NCBI GenBank assembly: GCA_041686935.1
Contig: JAWLCW010000012.1
Coordinates: forward strand, 102,009 to 166,008
Reading direction: 5' to 3'
DNA: 64,000 nucleotides
Origin: Mariniphaga sp041686935
GTDB lineage: Bacteria; Bacteroidota; Bacteroidia; Bacteroidales; Prolixibacteraceae
This document shows positions 44,701 to 53,200 of this stretch, piece by piece; within the stretch, counting starts at the first letter, position 1; each line of letters starts with the position of its first letter. The notes below the pieces were generated by a model. That model had not been told where the DNA came from, searched no databases, and was given only the letters and a program-made list of their open reading frames with translations. The position numbers and the translations under genes are program-made.

Positions 44701-46003
44701 TTATTCCTTCAATTGTAAAAAATCCGAAGTTGCCGGTTGGTTCGATCGCGACAAAGTGGAAAAAATTCTGTTTAACCTCATCTCCAACGCGTTCAAATTC
44801 ACTCCGCCCGGAGGAGAAATCTCCGTTACTGTGGATGAGGAAGAGCGTTTTTTCAAAGAGAGTCCTTTACCCAAAAAATATGGTGTTTTTTCAGTGTCCG
44901 ACAATGGCCGGGGAATTTCAAAAAAAAACCTGGAGCGTATTTTCGACCGTTTTTACCAGGTAGAAGGAAACAGTTCGCAGGTTTGGCAGGGCAGCGGCGT
45001 GGGACTTTCCCTCACCAAAAACCTGGTGGATATTCATTACGGCGATATCCAGGTGAAAAGCGAAAAATGGCATGGAACAATTTTTACTGTGGCCATCCCC
45101 ATTGAAAAAGAGAATTACGAAAGCAACGAAATTGTGGACAGCCTCTATGCCGAAAACAACTTTATTGCGCCGCTTAACACCTTGGAAGACTGGAAAGAAA
45201 TAAAGAACGAAACAGAGGAAATTTCAGGCGATAGAAATTCCCCCACAGTTTTAATAGTGGAAGACAATTCCGACGTAAGGCTTTATATTAAAGAGGAAAT
45301 TAAAAATGAATACCATATCCTGGAGGCAGAAAACGGGAAAGAAGCCCTTGTGCTGGCTAAAAAAAATAACATCGACCTTATTGTCAGCGATATTATGATG
45401 CCGGAAATGGATGGACTTGAGTTGTGTAAACAAATCAAAAGTAACCTCGAAACCAGTCACATTCCCATTATTTTGCTGACCGCCCGTACCACCGACGATT
45501 ACAAGCTGAAAGGTCTTGAGATTGGCGCCGATGATTATGTTTTCAAACCGTTTAATGCAACCATGCTTTCGGCCCGGATAAAAAACCTGATTGATACCCG
45601 GAAACTCCTGAAACAGCGGTTCAGCAAAGAACTCTCCATTACGCCCAAAGAGGTAACCGTTACTTCGCCCGATGAAAAATTCCTGACAAAAGCGCTTGAA
45701 ATTGTTGAACAACACATTTCTGATTCCGGTTTTAATGTTGATCGGCTGGTGGAAGAAATAGGCATGAGCCGTTCGGTTTTTTACCGGAAACTGAAAAATA
45801 TTACCGGCCAAAGTGCCAACGATTTTATAAAAATCATCAGGCTGAAACGTGCTGCACAAATTCTAAGGCAGAATAAACTCACCATTTCAGAAGTATCTTA
45901 CGAAGTCGGCTTCAATGATTCGCAATATTTCAGCAAATGTTTTTCCCGCCAATTCGGGAAAACTCCATCGCAGTTTGTGGCCGAAACGGCTTCCCTGAAT
46001 TAG
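41762..46003 (+). CDS. Hybrid two-component system regulator (HTCS), second PUL
   Basis: I take the ATG at 41762, where a signal peptide (MNRKLKHILFLPIIAFVVLA) starts; the frame extends 39 bases further upstream without purpose. The 1413-residue product has about fourteen propeller-type repeats (LWIGT/FIWVGT motifs, about 25-680), a Y_Y_Y domain (about 690-785), one membrane span (about 800-822), a coiled coil (about 828-880), HisKA with NISHEFRTP (His893), HATPase_c with DNGRGIS and GVGLSL, a receiver with Asp1210 in SDIMMPEMDG, and an AraC-type DNA-binding end with FYRKLKNITG and FNDSQYFSKCF. It faces the same way as the genes from 46094 on, its probable targets. Confidence 0.96.
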   Translation: MNRKLKHILFLPIIAFVVLANAREIVFEHITTGEGLSQSTVNAIVQDQRGFMWFGTNDGLDKYDGYIIERFSHEKDNINSLSKNAILSLYEDKDGMLWIGTYGGGLNCFDFETQQFTHFLQNPSKPFSISNNQVFEIFEDSEGIFWLGTEQGVDRFYKNESKFESVDLLAGIPFGKTEAIAEDRLGDIWIAGGNGLFRYSRLYKSFRQVPLFTNSSVPIPGNFVWEVFVDRRGDLWVGSLWGLSKFDYASGEFQHFRPEGWPEFPGRNFHVRNIYEDRQNNLWIGTDGAGVLLFNRQNETFSKVPGNKNQSGSFSDNVVTSIFEDRTGNLWFGTFKSGINKIDRLSKKFQTFRHEQYNPNSLPKSDIKAVFQDESLATWVGTEKGGLSKIDRESGKITTWENNPADETSLPGNVVLSIVKGAEKKLWIGTFSGGLSRFDPSNEKFERMPEIITSSGEKSNVVWTIYPDISQKLWIGTWGAGLHLFDPEKQEYEYFDITEKGTKSNNSVLSICRDYQGFIWVGTYGDGLKRVNPLTREVKHFRRNDDNPASIIDNLVHVVFEDKNRNLWVGTKDGLDRFDRQKEQFIHYSTFDGLPNNVINGILQDDENNLWVSTNKGLSKFNPGTGEFRNYNIHDGLQGNEFNRGVCFAAPNGDFLFGGVNGLNIFNPAEIQDNPFIPNVVITGMKIKNAQVSLGDKNNILNKHISATKEIVLPYNFSVLTFDFVALNFTKSEKNQYAYFLENYDEEWRYVNDQRTATYTNLNPGEYEFFVKGSNNDGLWNEQGTSVKLTVLPPYWKTWWFRAIIVFFIWGGFTVLFMIRTRMIKHQKMELEKLVAERTRELQLQKSKVESKNQELEKQKQEILFQRDQVEQMTQKVHEADQMKLRFFTNISHEFRTPLTLILGPVEKMLNSSIKDEIQEQLSLIHRNALRLLRLVNEIMDFRKIETGRMKLRVTNNDLSVFVHDIYFSFNELAKRQKINYSFNCKKSEVAGWFDRDKVEKILFNLISNAFKFTPPGGEISVTVDEEERFFKESPLPKKYGVFSVSDNGRGISKKNLERIFDRFYQVEGNSSQVWQGSGVGLSLTKNLVDIHYGDIQVKSEKWHGTIFTVAIPIEKENYESNEIVDSLYAENNFIAPLNTLEDWKEIKNETEEISGDRNSPTVLIVEDNSDVRLYIKEEIKNEYHILEAENGKEALVLAKKNNIDLIVSDIMMPEMDGLELCKQIKSNLETSHIPIILLTARTTDDYKLKGLEIGADDYVFKPFNATMLSARIKNLIDTRKLLKQRFSKELSITPKEVTVTSPDEKFLTKALEIVEQHISDSGFNVDRLVEEIGMSRSVFYRKLKNITGQSANDFIKIIRLKRAAQILRQNKLTISEVSYEVGFNDSQYFSKCFSRQFGKTPSQFVAETASLN

Positions 46004-46093
46004 TCGCCCGGTACAATCTTCCACTTCTTTGACACAAAATCACCTGTCCGAAAAGGTCGGTTTATATTAATTGCGGAAAAAAAAGTATAACCG

Positions 46094-47875
46094 ATGAAAA
46101 AATTTATTTTAACCGCTTTAATTCTGTCCTTGATTTCTTTGAGTGTACACGGACAAAATACAAATCAGGTTCCGCCGATTGAAAAAATAAAACTTGTAGC
46201 CGAACATATCATCGATTCCAATCCGTTTCATTACGTTTTAAAACCTGCGCAAAAAAAAGAGTCGCTGGCCGATTTAAATTATATCGATTTTGGCCGGACT
46301 TTTGGAAATTTACCGTCGTCAGCAGCTTACGGATTGAGTTGGTTGAATAGCCCGGTGGAACAGGAAATAAAACTTCTGCTGGAATACGGCGGCATGCTTA
46401 AGGTTTTTCTTAACGATGAGGAAGTTTATAGTGATGACTCATCTCATGAAGCAAAAATCAAAATTGAAGAACGAAGTCTGGAACTTTCAAAACAGGTGAA
46501 ACTGAACTTGAAGGCCGGCAAAAACAAAATACTGTTTAAATCTTTGAATGCAGGGAATAAGTGGGTGGTTTATTTCAAAACAGAACAAAAAGAAAATTTA
46601 CCTGAGCTTGGGTTGCATGGAAACCCAACTGTTTCTGACGAACTTGTCAGGCTCAGCAACTGGTTGGTAATAGGTCCGTTTGAAAGCAGCAATTTGCAAA
46701 CGGTCTTTCCACCTGAAAAGCAATTTGAAGTTGGGAAATTATACGACGGATTGAATGGAAAAGTAACCTGGACCATTCCGAAAATTGAAATTCTGGCCGA
46801 TGCGGTACCGATTGACCCGATTTGGGGCTCTTATCTCAATTTTAATTACCATACCGCCGGAGTGGCCTGGGCTATGATGCACCTTTCGGAATTTACGGGC
46901 AACGATCGGTTTGACGAATATGCCAAAGAATACACCGATTTTATGATTGAAACCAAACCTTTTGTGCGTTACCAGATGGAAGAGTTGAACGAATATTACG
47001 CAGTAAACTACCACATGGTGGATGTGCCGCTGCTCGATTTTACATTAGCCCCTGCGCTGCCGTTTATTTATCGTTTACTAAAACAAAATGATTTTGAGAA
47101 CAGGCAGGCATACGTAAAATGGGTGGACGGAATTACGGAATATGCCATTCATGAACAGGTTCGGCTAGAAGGAAAGCATTTTACGCGATTGACACCAAAA
47201 GTTTACACCACCTGGGTGGACGACATGTACATGGGACTTCCATATTTGGTTCTTGCTGCTAAATATACCGGCGATACGAAACTAAAAGAACAACTTTTTG
47301 ATGATGCGGCAAACCAAATTCATTCATTCAATAAAGAGGTATGGAATGAAGATGCACAACTTTACCAGCACGCCCAGTTTTCAGAAAAAAAAGTTAAAAT
47401 GCCACACTGGTCTCGTGCCAATGGATGGGGAATCTGGGCAGTGACTGAAGTCTTAAAAGAACTGCCCGAGAATCATTCGCAGTATAAAACCATTCTGAAA
47501 CATTACCGAAAACATATAGAGTCGCTGGTGAAATACCAGGAAGCGGACGGTTTCTGGAGGAATGTGCTCGATGTGAAAGAATCGGTAAAAGAAACATCGG
47601 GAACGGCCATTTTTACGATGGCCATCGCCCGTGGAATCAACGAAGGCTGGCTGAAACGCAAAGAATACGAGCAGGAGGTTCTAAAAGGCTGGTCGGCGCT
47701 CGATTCGGTTATTGAAGGCGACGGAACTGTGCGGGGAATTTGTATGGGTACCATGTGCAGCGAAGATTTGAATTACTACCTCAGCCGGCCCATTGTTGAT
47801 GACGATTCTCACGGAATGTTAGGGCTGATTATGGCAGGAATTGAAGTTCAGAAGATGATAAATGAGAGGAAATAG
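46094..47875 (+). CDS. GH105 unsaturated uronyl hydrolase with N-terminal domain
   Basis: This 593-residue secreted protein (signal ending VHGQ) has an extra N-terminal part (about 25-235, beta-rich, EIKLLLEYGGMLKVFLNDEE) that looks like a ligand-binding sandwich. A GH105 (alpha/alpha)6 barrel follows: WVDDMYMGLPYLVLAAKY (374-391, catalytic Asp pair), WSRANGW (439-445) and ETSGTAIFTMAIARGI. GH105 enzymes release the unsaturated uronate that a polysaccharide lyase leaves at the non-reducing end, so a lyase should act upstream of it. Usual members are about 370 residues; the extension is distinctive. It is the first gene after the second HTCS. Confidence 0.9.
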   Translation: MKKFILTALILSLISLSVHGQNTNQVPPIEKIKLVAEHIIDSNPFHYVLKPAQKKESLADLNYIDFGRTFGNLPSSAAYGLSWLNSPVEQEIKLLLEYGGMLKVFLNDEEVYSDDSSHEAKIKIEERSLELSKQVKLNLKAGKNKILFKSLNAGNKWVVYFKTEQKENLPELGLHGNPTVSDELVRLSNWLVIGPFESSNLQTVFPPEKQFEVGKLYDGLNGKVTWTIPKIEILADAVPIDPIWGSYLNFNYHTAGVAWAMMHLSEFTGNDRFDEYAKEYTDFMIETKPFVRYQMEELNEYYAVNYHMVDVPLLDFTLAPALPFIYRLLKQNDFENRQAYVKWVDGITEYAIHEQVRLEGKHFTRLTPKVYTTWVDDMYMGLPYLVLAAKYTGDTKLKEQLFDDAANQIHSFNKEVWNEDAQLYQHAQFSEKKVKMPHWSRANGWGIWAVTEVLKELPENHSQYKTILKHYRKHIESLVKYQEADGFWRNVLDVKESVKETSGTAIFTMAIARGINEGWLKRKEYEQEVLKGWSALDSVIEGDGTVRGICMGTMCSEDLNYYLSRPIVDDDSHGMLGLIMAGIEVQKMINERK

Positions 47876-47877
47876 GC

Positions 47878-50157
47878 ATGAAAATTTTTATTTTTTTGTT
47901 CACTGGTTTTCTGTCTTTTATTGTGTCTGCACAGCCGGATATTCCGGATAACCTGCAAATTGGAATGAGCTTCAAAGCTTATAATCCTGAACTTTTCAAC
48001 CAGGTGGTTCATCATAAAAAACTGAATCAGGCAGCTTATGAATCGGTTCATTTTCAAAATTCTGAATGGAAAACCGACGTTACTTATTCTACACTGCCCC
48101 ATAAAACCGATGCGGTTGATCTGGAAATCAGTTTCATTTGCCGGGAGGGAAAACTTGAAAATGCATCCGTGGCGCTGGATTTAAACATTTCAAACTGGTC
48201 GTCTGAAAATTATGTCCTGGTGCCGGCAGCCCTGTATAACGGAAACCGTTATCCGTATCGCCGTATCCGCTATTCACCCAAACTAATGGACCCACGCGAC
48301 ATTGGGCCGGATAAAGGCATTATCATTTCCGATGTGCACAAACTGAATTATAGCGATGGCCCTTCATTTGTGCAATTGCGATCAGGGGCCATGTCAACGC
48401 CGTCGGTTTGTTTTTACGATTCGGCTGCCCAAAAAGGATTCATTATGCTCACACATCAGGCAACAAAATGGGGTGATAACGGCATATCGGTAACCGAAAA
48501 TAAAAACCGTGACGAAGTGGTGATTTCTGTCATTGCGCCGGTAGTTCGGGAATTATACAAATACCGGATTGCCGATTCGCGTTATCCTTCCGATGATATT
48601 TCTGCTAAATTTGAAACCGGCGACACCGTGAAGCTCAGGGTCAGGTTGTATTCTTTTGAGGCGAACCAACTCCAGGACCTTTTTAATAAATTCGCCGAAG
48701 TACGAAAAGATTTGTCGGGTGAAATTACCCATAACAATGTACTGCCATTTTCTGAAGCGTTTCACATTCAGCAGGATAAATTCAACCGCGACAACTGGGT
48801 GGAAGAACATGGATATTATTCGGTGGGAATGAGGGAAAACTTTTTGCAGGACTGGCAAATTGGCTGGACCGGTGGGATGATATCCACCTACCCGTTGCTT
48901 TTTGCCGGAAATAATAAAACGCAGGAACATGTTATCCGCAATTTCGACTGGCTTTTTCCCAATGGTATTTCACCATCCGGATTTTTTTGGGACAGCGGCG
49001 AGCATGGAACCAAATGGTACGGTGGAGACATTCGCAAACCACACACAGCCAATTGGCACCTCGTACGAAAAAGCGGCGACGGGCTTTTTTACATCCTGCA
49101 GCAGTTTCTGTTAATGGAAGAAATGGAAATTGCCGTTAAAGCTGCATGGAAAACCGGAATAAAAGGCGTTGCTGATGCTTTTGTAAAACTATGGAAAGAG
49201 AACGGACAACTCGGCCAGTTTGTGGATAATAAAACCGGCGAAATTCAGGTAGGTGGTTCAACCAGCGGAGGAATTGTTCCGGCAGCACTGGTGCTGGCTG
49301 CTGATTATTTCAGTAATCCGGCTTACCTGGAAACGGCAGAAGAAATCGGGAATTATTTCTACACCAACTATACCCAAAAAGGCCTTACCTGTGGCGGTCC
49401 GGGTGATGCCATGCAAAATTTCGACAGCGAATCAAGCTATGCGCTGGTTGAAAGCTACTTTACCCTTTACGAAACCACCGGCAACAAAAAATGGCTGCTG
49501 GCAGCCGAAGACGCAGCCAAACAATTTTCCACCTGGGTAATGTCTTACAATTATAAATTCCCGGAAACATCTACTTATGGTAAACTGGGAATAGAAGCTG
49601 TTGGCGCTGTTTTTGCCAACACCCAAAACACACACGGATCCCCCGGTATTTGCACTCATTCCGGATTGGCTTTGCTTAAACTTTTCAGGAAAACCGGAAA
49701 CAGGTTTTACCTCGATTTGCTTAACGACATCGTGCATGCCATTCCGCAGTGCCTCGCTCATCCAGGTCAGAAAATGCCTGGCGTAAAAGATGGCTGGATC
49801 AATGAGCGAATCAACACCACCGACTGGCTTGAAGGAATCGGTGAAATGATGTACGGATCCACCTGGGCCGAAACAGCTTTGATGCTTACTGCCATTCAAA
49901 TTCCCGGATTATATGTCATTCCGGATAAATCGGTTTTTGTTTGTTTCGATAATCTGGAAGCAAGAATTGCAGAAGATTCGAAGGACAAACTGGTTCTGGA
50001 TATAAAAAATCCAACGAAGATGGATGCAGATTTAAAAGTATTTGAAGAAAAAATTGCGATGTTGAACCAAAAAATCGGGCCGGATTTTCTGCTGCATGCA
50101 AACAACGTTAAGATACCCGCTCTTGACTCGGTAAGGCTGACATTTTTCAAACCATGA
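47878..50157 (+). CDS. Secreted (alpha/alpha)-barrel-like protein of unknown family
   Basis: This 759-residue protein starts two bases after the GH105 stop, with signal MKIFIFLFTGFLSFIVSAQ. A beta-rich first part (about 20-270) is followed by helical repeats (about 330-700) with GWTGGMISTYPLLFAGN, SGFFWDSGEHG, GGSTSGGIVPAALVLAADYF and CGGPGDAMQNFDSESSYALVE. This is the layout of (alpha/alpha)6 glycosidases with an N-terminal sandwich (GH127-like or GH154-like are candidates). Acidic residues in WDSGEHG and FDSESS are plausible catalytic ones, but I cannot name the family. Coupling to GH105 suggests it acts on the same uronate-bearing oligosaccharide. Confidence 0.65.
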   Translation: MKIFIFLFTGFLSFIVSAQPDIPDNLQIGMSFKAYNPELFNQVVHHKKLNQAAYESVHFQNSEWKTDVTYSTLPHKTDAVDLEISFICREGKLENASVALDLNISNWSSENYVLVPAALYNGNRYPYRRIRYSPKLMDPRDIGPDKGIIISDVHKLNYSDGPSFVQLRSGAMSTPSVCFYDSAAQKGFIMLTHQATKWGDNGISVTENKNRDEVVISVIAPVVRELYKYRIADSRYPSDDISAKFETGDTVKLRVRLYSFEANQLQDLFNKFAEVRKDLSGEITHNNVLPFSEAFHIQQDKFNRDNWVEEHGYYSVGMRENFLQDWQIGWTGGMISTYPLLFAGNNKTQEHVIRNFDWLFPNGISPSGFFWDSGEHGTKWYGGDIRKPHTANWHLVRKSGDGLFYILQQFLLMEEMEIAVKAAWKTGIKGVADAFVKLWKENGQLGQFVDNKTGEIQVGGSTSGGIVPAALVLAADYFSNPAYLETAEEIGNYFYTNYTQKGLTCGGPGDAMQNFDSESSYALVESYFTLYETTGNKKWLLAAEDAAKQFSTWVMSYNYKFPETSTYGKLGIEAVGAVFANTQNTHGSPGICTHSGLALLKLFRKTGNRFYLDLLNDIVHAIPQCLAHPGQKMPGVKDGWINERINTTDWLEGIGEMMYGSTWAETALMLTAIQIPGLYVIPDKSVFVCFDNLEARIAEDSKDKLVLDIKNPTKMDADLKVFEEKIAMLNQKIGPDFLLHANNVKIPALDSVRLTFFKP

Positions 50158-50290
50158 AATGAATCAACCGGTGATACAAATTTCCACTATTTTGATTTGT
50201 TTTTACCCATCCAACCGTTGAGCATACGGTAATTTTACACCATGAAAAAAAGTAATTCAAAATAATTTACTCATTTAAAATCAATAAACT

Positions 50291-53200
50291 ATGAAGAAAA
50301 TTTACTTTTTCAGAACAATTTTAACCGGGCTAATCGTACTGATATCCCTTACTGGTATGGCCCAGGTTACACTAAGTGCTGTGGATGATGGCACGGCCAG
50401 GAAAGAAGTTCCTGAAGAAAGCATCAAAACCAAACATGCAAGTAACATTTTTGTATGGAAAACCGACACCACGGAAGCGATTGCTTTTGTGAAATTTGAA
50501 ATTGGCAAATTTCAGGGTAAAATAGTATCTGAAGCAAGGTTTTCCACCCGGTCCGCCATGAATTCAGGTACAACCATGACCGTGAAACTGACCAGAGCCG
50601 GGAACACTGATTTTACGCGCGATTCGCTCACCTGGAGCAACAAGCCCGGAATCAGCAGCGAACTGGCCACTATTGAACTGGATAATAATTCGGGCCGGAA
50701 AGAATATATAAACGTCAGTACAAGACTGACTGATTACATTAATGAAGCGCTCGCTCAGGGAAAAGAATATATCGCATTTGGCATCCAGTTTAAATCGGGC
50801 GATGGAGGCGACCTCAGCTGGATGGGGGGCGCTAAAGATGGTTCATGGGGACCTCAGCTCGCTTTAACTTTCGACGAAGGGTCTAACCACTGGCCGGTGG
50901 CCGATGGAGTGGCATTTAAAGAAAACGCAGATACCACGGCTTTCTGGAAACACAACTCCAATATTTTTATCTGGAAGACTGACACCACCGAAGCCATAGC
51001 CTATGTGAAGTTTGTGCTGCCGGGCTATGCCAATAAAACGGTAACTTCAGCCGAATTCTCTACCCGGTCCGCCATGACGGCCGGAACTGCCATGACAGTT
51101 GCACTGGTGGACGCCAAATCGACCAGTTTTGCCCGGGAAACATTAACCTGGGCGAACAAACCGGGAACCGGCTCCGAACTGGCAACGGTTTTGCTCGATG
51201 ATCAGTCGGCCCGGAAGGTTTATATACCAACCGGCACCAAACTCATTGATTACATCAACGGAGTTTTAGCCACCGGAAAAGAAGAGGTTGCCTTTGCACT
51301 GAAATACAAAAGCGGCGATGGGGGCGATATGCAGTGGATGGGCGGTAAAGGCGACGGTGCTTGGGGGCCCATGCTTAAAGTTACCGAAGGTATTGCTGCC
51401 GCCGGTTACGCATCAGACGATGGTTTTGCCACACAAGACCAACCCGACACACCGGGAAGCGACTTGCACGGCTCCAATATCTTTGTTTCCAGGGCGTCGG
51501 ACGAAACAGAACAGATTGCTTACGTGAAATTCAACATCAGTACTTTCGCCGGACGTACTGTGGAAAGTGTTAAATTTTCCACCCGTTCGGATATGAACGA
51601 TGGAACCAGTATGACGGTAGGATTGCATAAAACCGGGGCCGGTTTCACCCGTGCTGAACTGACCTGGAACAACCGGCCTTCTGTTGGCGCTGAAGTAGCT
51701 ACCGTAGTTTTGGAAAAAGGTTCAGAACGCAGGTACTATGTTTCAACAGGAAATGCACTTGTTGCCTATGTGAATGAAAAACTACAGGCCGGAGCAGAGG
51801 AAATTGCATTTGCCCTGAAGTATAAAGACGGCGATGGAGGCGATTTTAAATGGATGGGAGGAAAAGGCGATGCCACCTGGGGGCCGATGCTCGAAATGGA
51901 ATTTGGTTACGGATTCAACTCCTATGCCACCGACGATGGTTCCGGATTTCAGGAAAACCCGGATACTACTGCATTCTGGAAACACAACTCCAATATTTTC
52001 GTTTACAAAACCGACACCACTCAGGGTATTGCTTACGTTAAATTTGATGTAAGCGCACTGGCTGGCAGAGCCATTACCAAAGCCACTTTTTCTACCCGCG
52101 CTGCCATGAATGCCGAAGGAAAAACCATGACGGTTTCGCTGGTTGAATCCAAGGGCACAAATTTCACCCGCAATGAACTCACATGGAACAACCGTCCGGG
52201 AACCGGCGCTGAACTGGCCACTGTGGTAATAGAACGTTCCTCTGCCCGTAAAGATTATATTCCGGTCGGCACCAAACTCGTGGATTACATTAATGGCAAG
52301 CTTGCCGCCATGGAAACCGAAGTAGCCTTTGCAATCAAGTTCAAGGAAGGCGACGGTGGCGATTTTAGCTGGTGCGGCGGTGCCGGCGACGGCGCTTATG
52401 GGCCGCAATTGGTGATGGACCTGGTGAAACCCATTTCCATCGATACCATTACAGTTATTGAAGATGCTTATGCACTGGAAGCGTATCCCGACTCAGTGGG
52501 CGAAGGCGTTGCCGATATGCAGATTGGCCGCGACGACGCAGGAAATGCCGACAAGGAAACCTTTCTGAAATTCTCTCTGGCAGATAAAGCATTCCCGGTA
52601 GGTAAGGCAAGCATTGTTATGAGAGGAGATTTATTTAACGGAAACCCGGACCAACTGGAAAAACTAACAGTTCAGGTGGTGGGGACATCCAATGCATGGA
52701 GTGAAGATACCCTGAAATGGACAAATAAACCATCGGAAGAAACAGGTGTGCTGGTTTCTTATGATATCACAGAAGGCGGACTCCACCATTTTACAAGCGA
52801 TGCGCTGACTCATTATATAAATGATGTGATTCGTGCGGACGGAACCGAAATCAGTTTTGTCCTGAAAGGAAAAGACGACACCGGTGCAAATCGTGTATGG
52901 GTTTCCAGTAAAGAATGGGTTCCTGGAATCCTGATTCTGGATTATACGGTTGCACCTCCGGTTCAGGAAGGAAATGTAATTGAAGATGCCTACGTTTCGC
53001 AGGTGGAAGCCGAGCGCGACAATAATTACGGAGGTGAAGCCGATCAGCATCTGATTAAGGATGATGAAAATGAAAGCAGCAAATGGATTTATTTCAAATA
53101 CGATTTGAGTAAGGCTTACGATAATCCGGTTTCTGCAACACTGAAACTTTATGGCTCCATTCACGATACTGCAAACGAAATTACTGAGTTTAATTTTCAG

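Noticed and set aside
51782..52408. 208-codon minus-strand frame within the DNRLRE gene
   Set aside because: It arises from repeat composition opposite a well-supported gene, with no signal or family motif.
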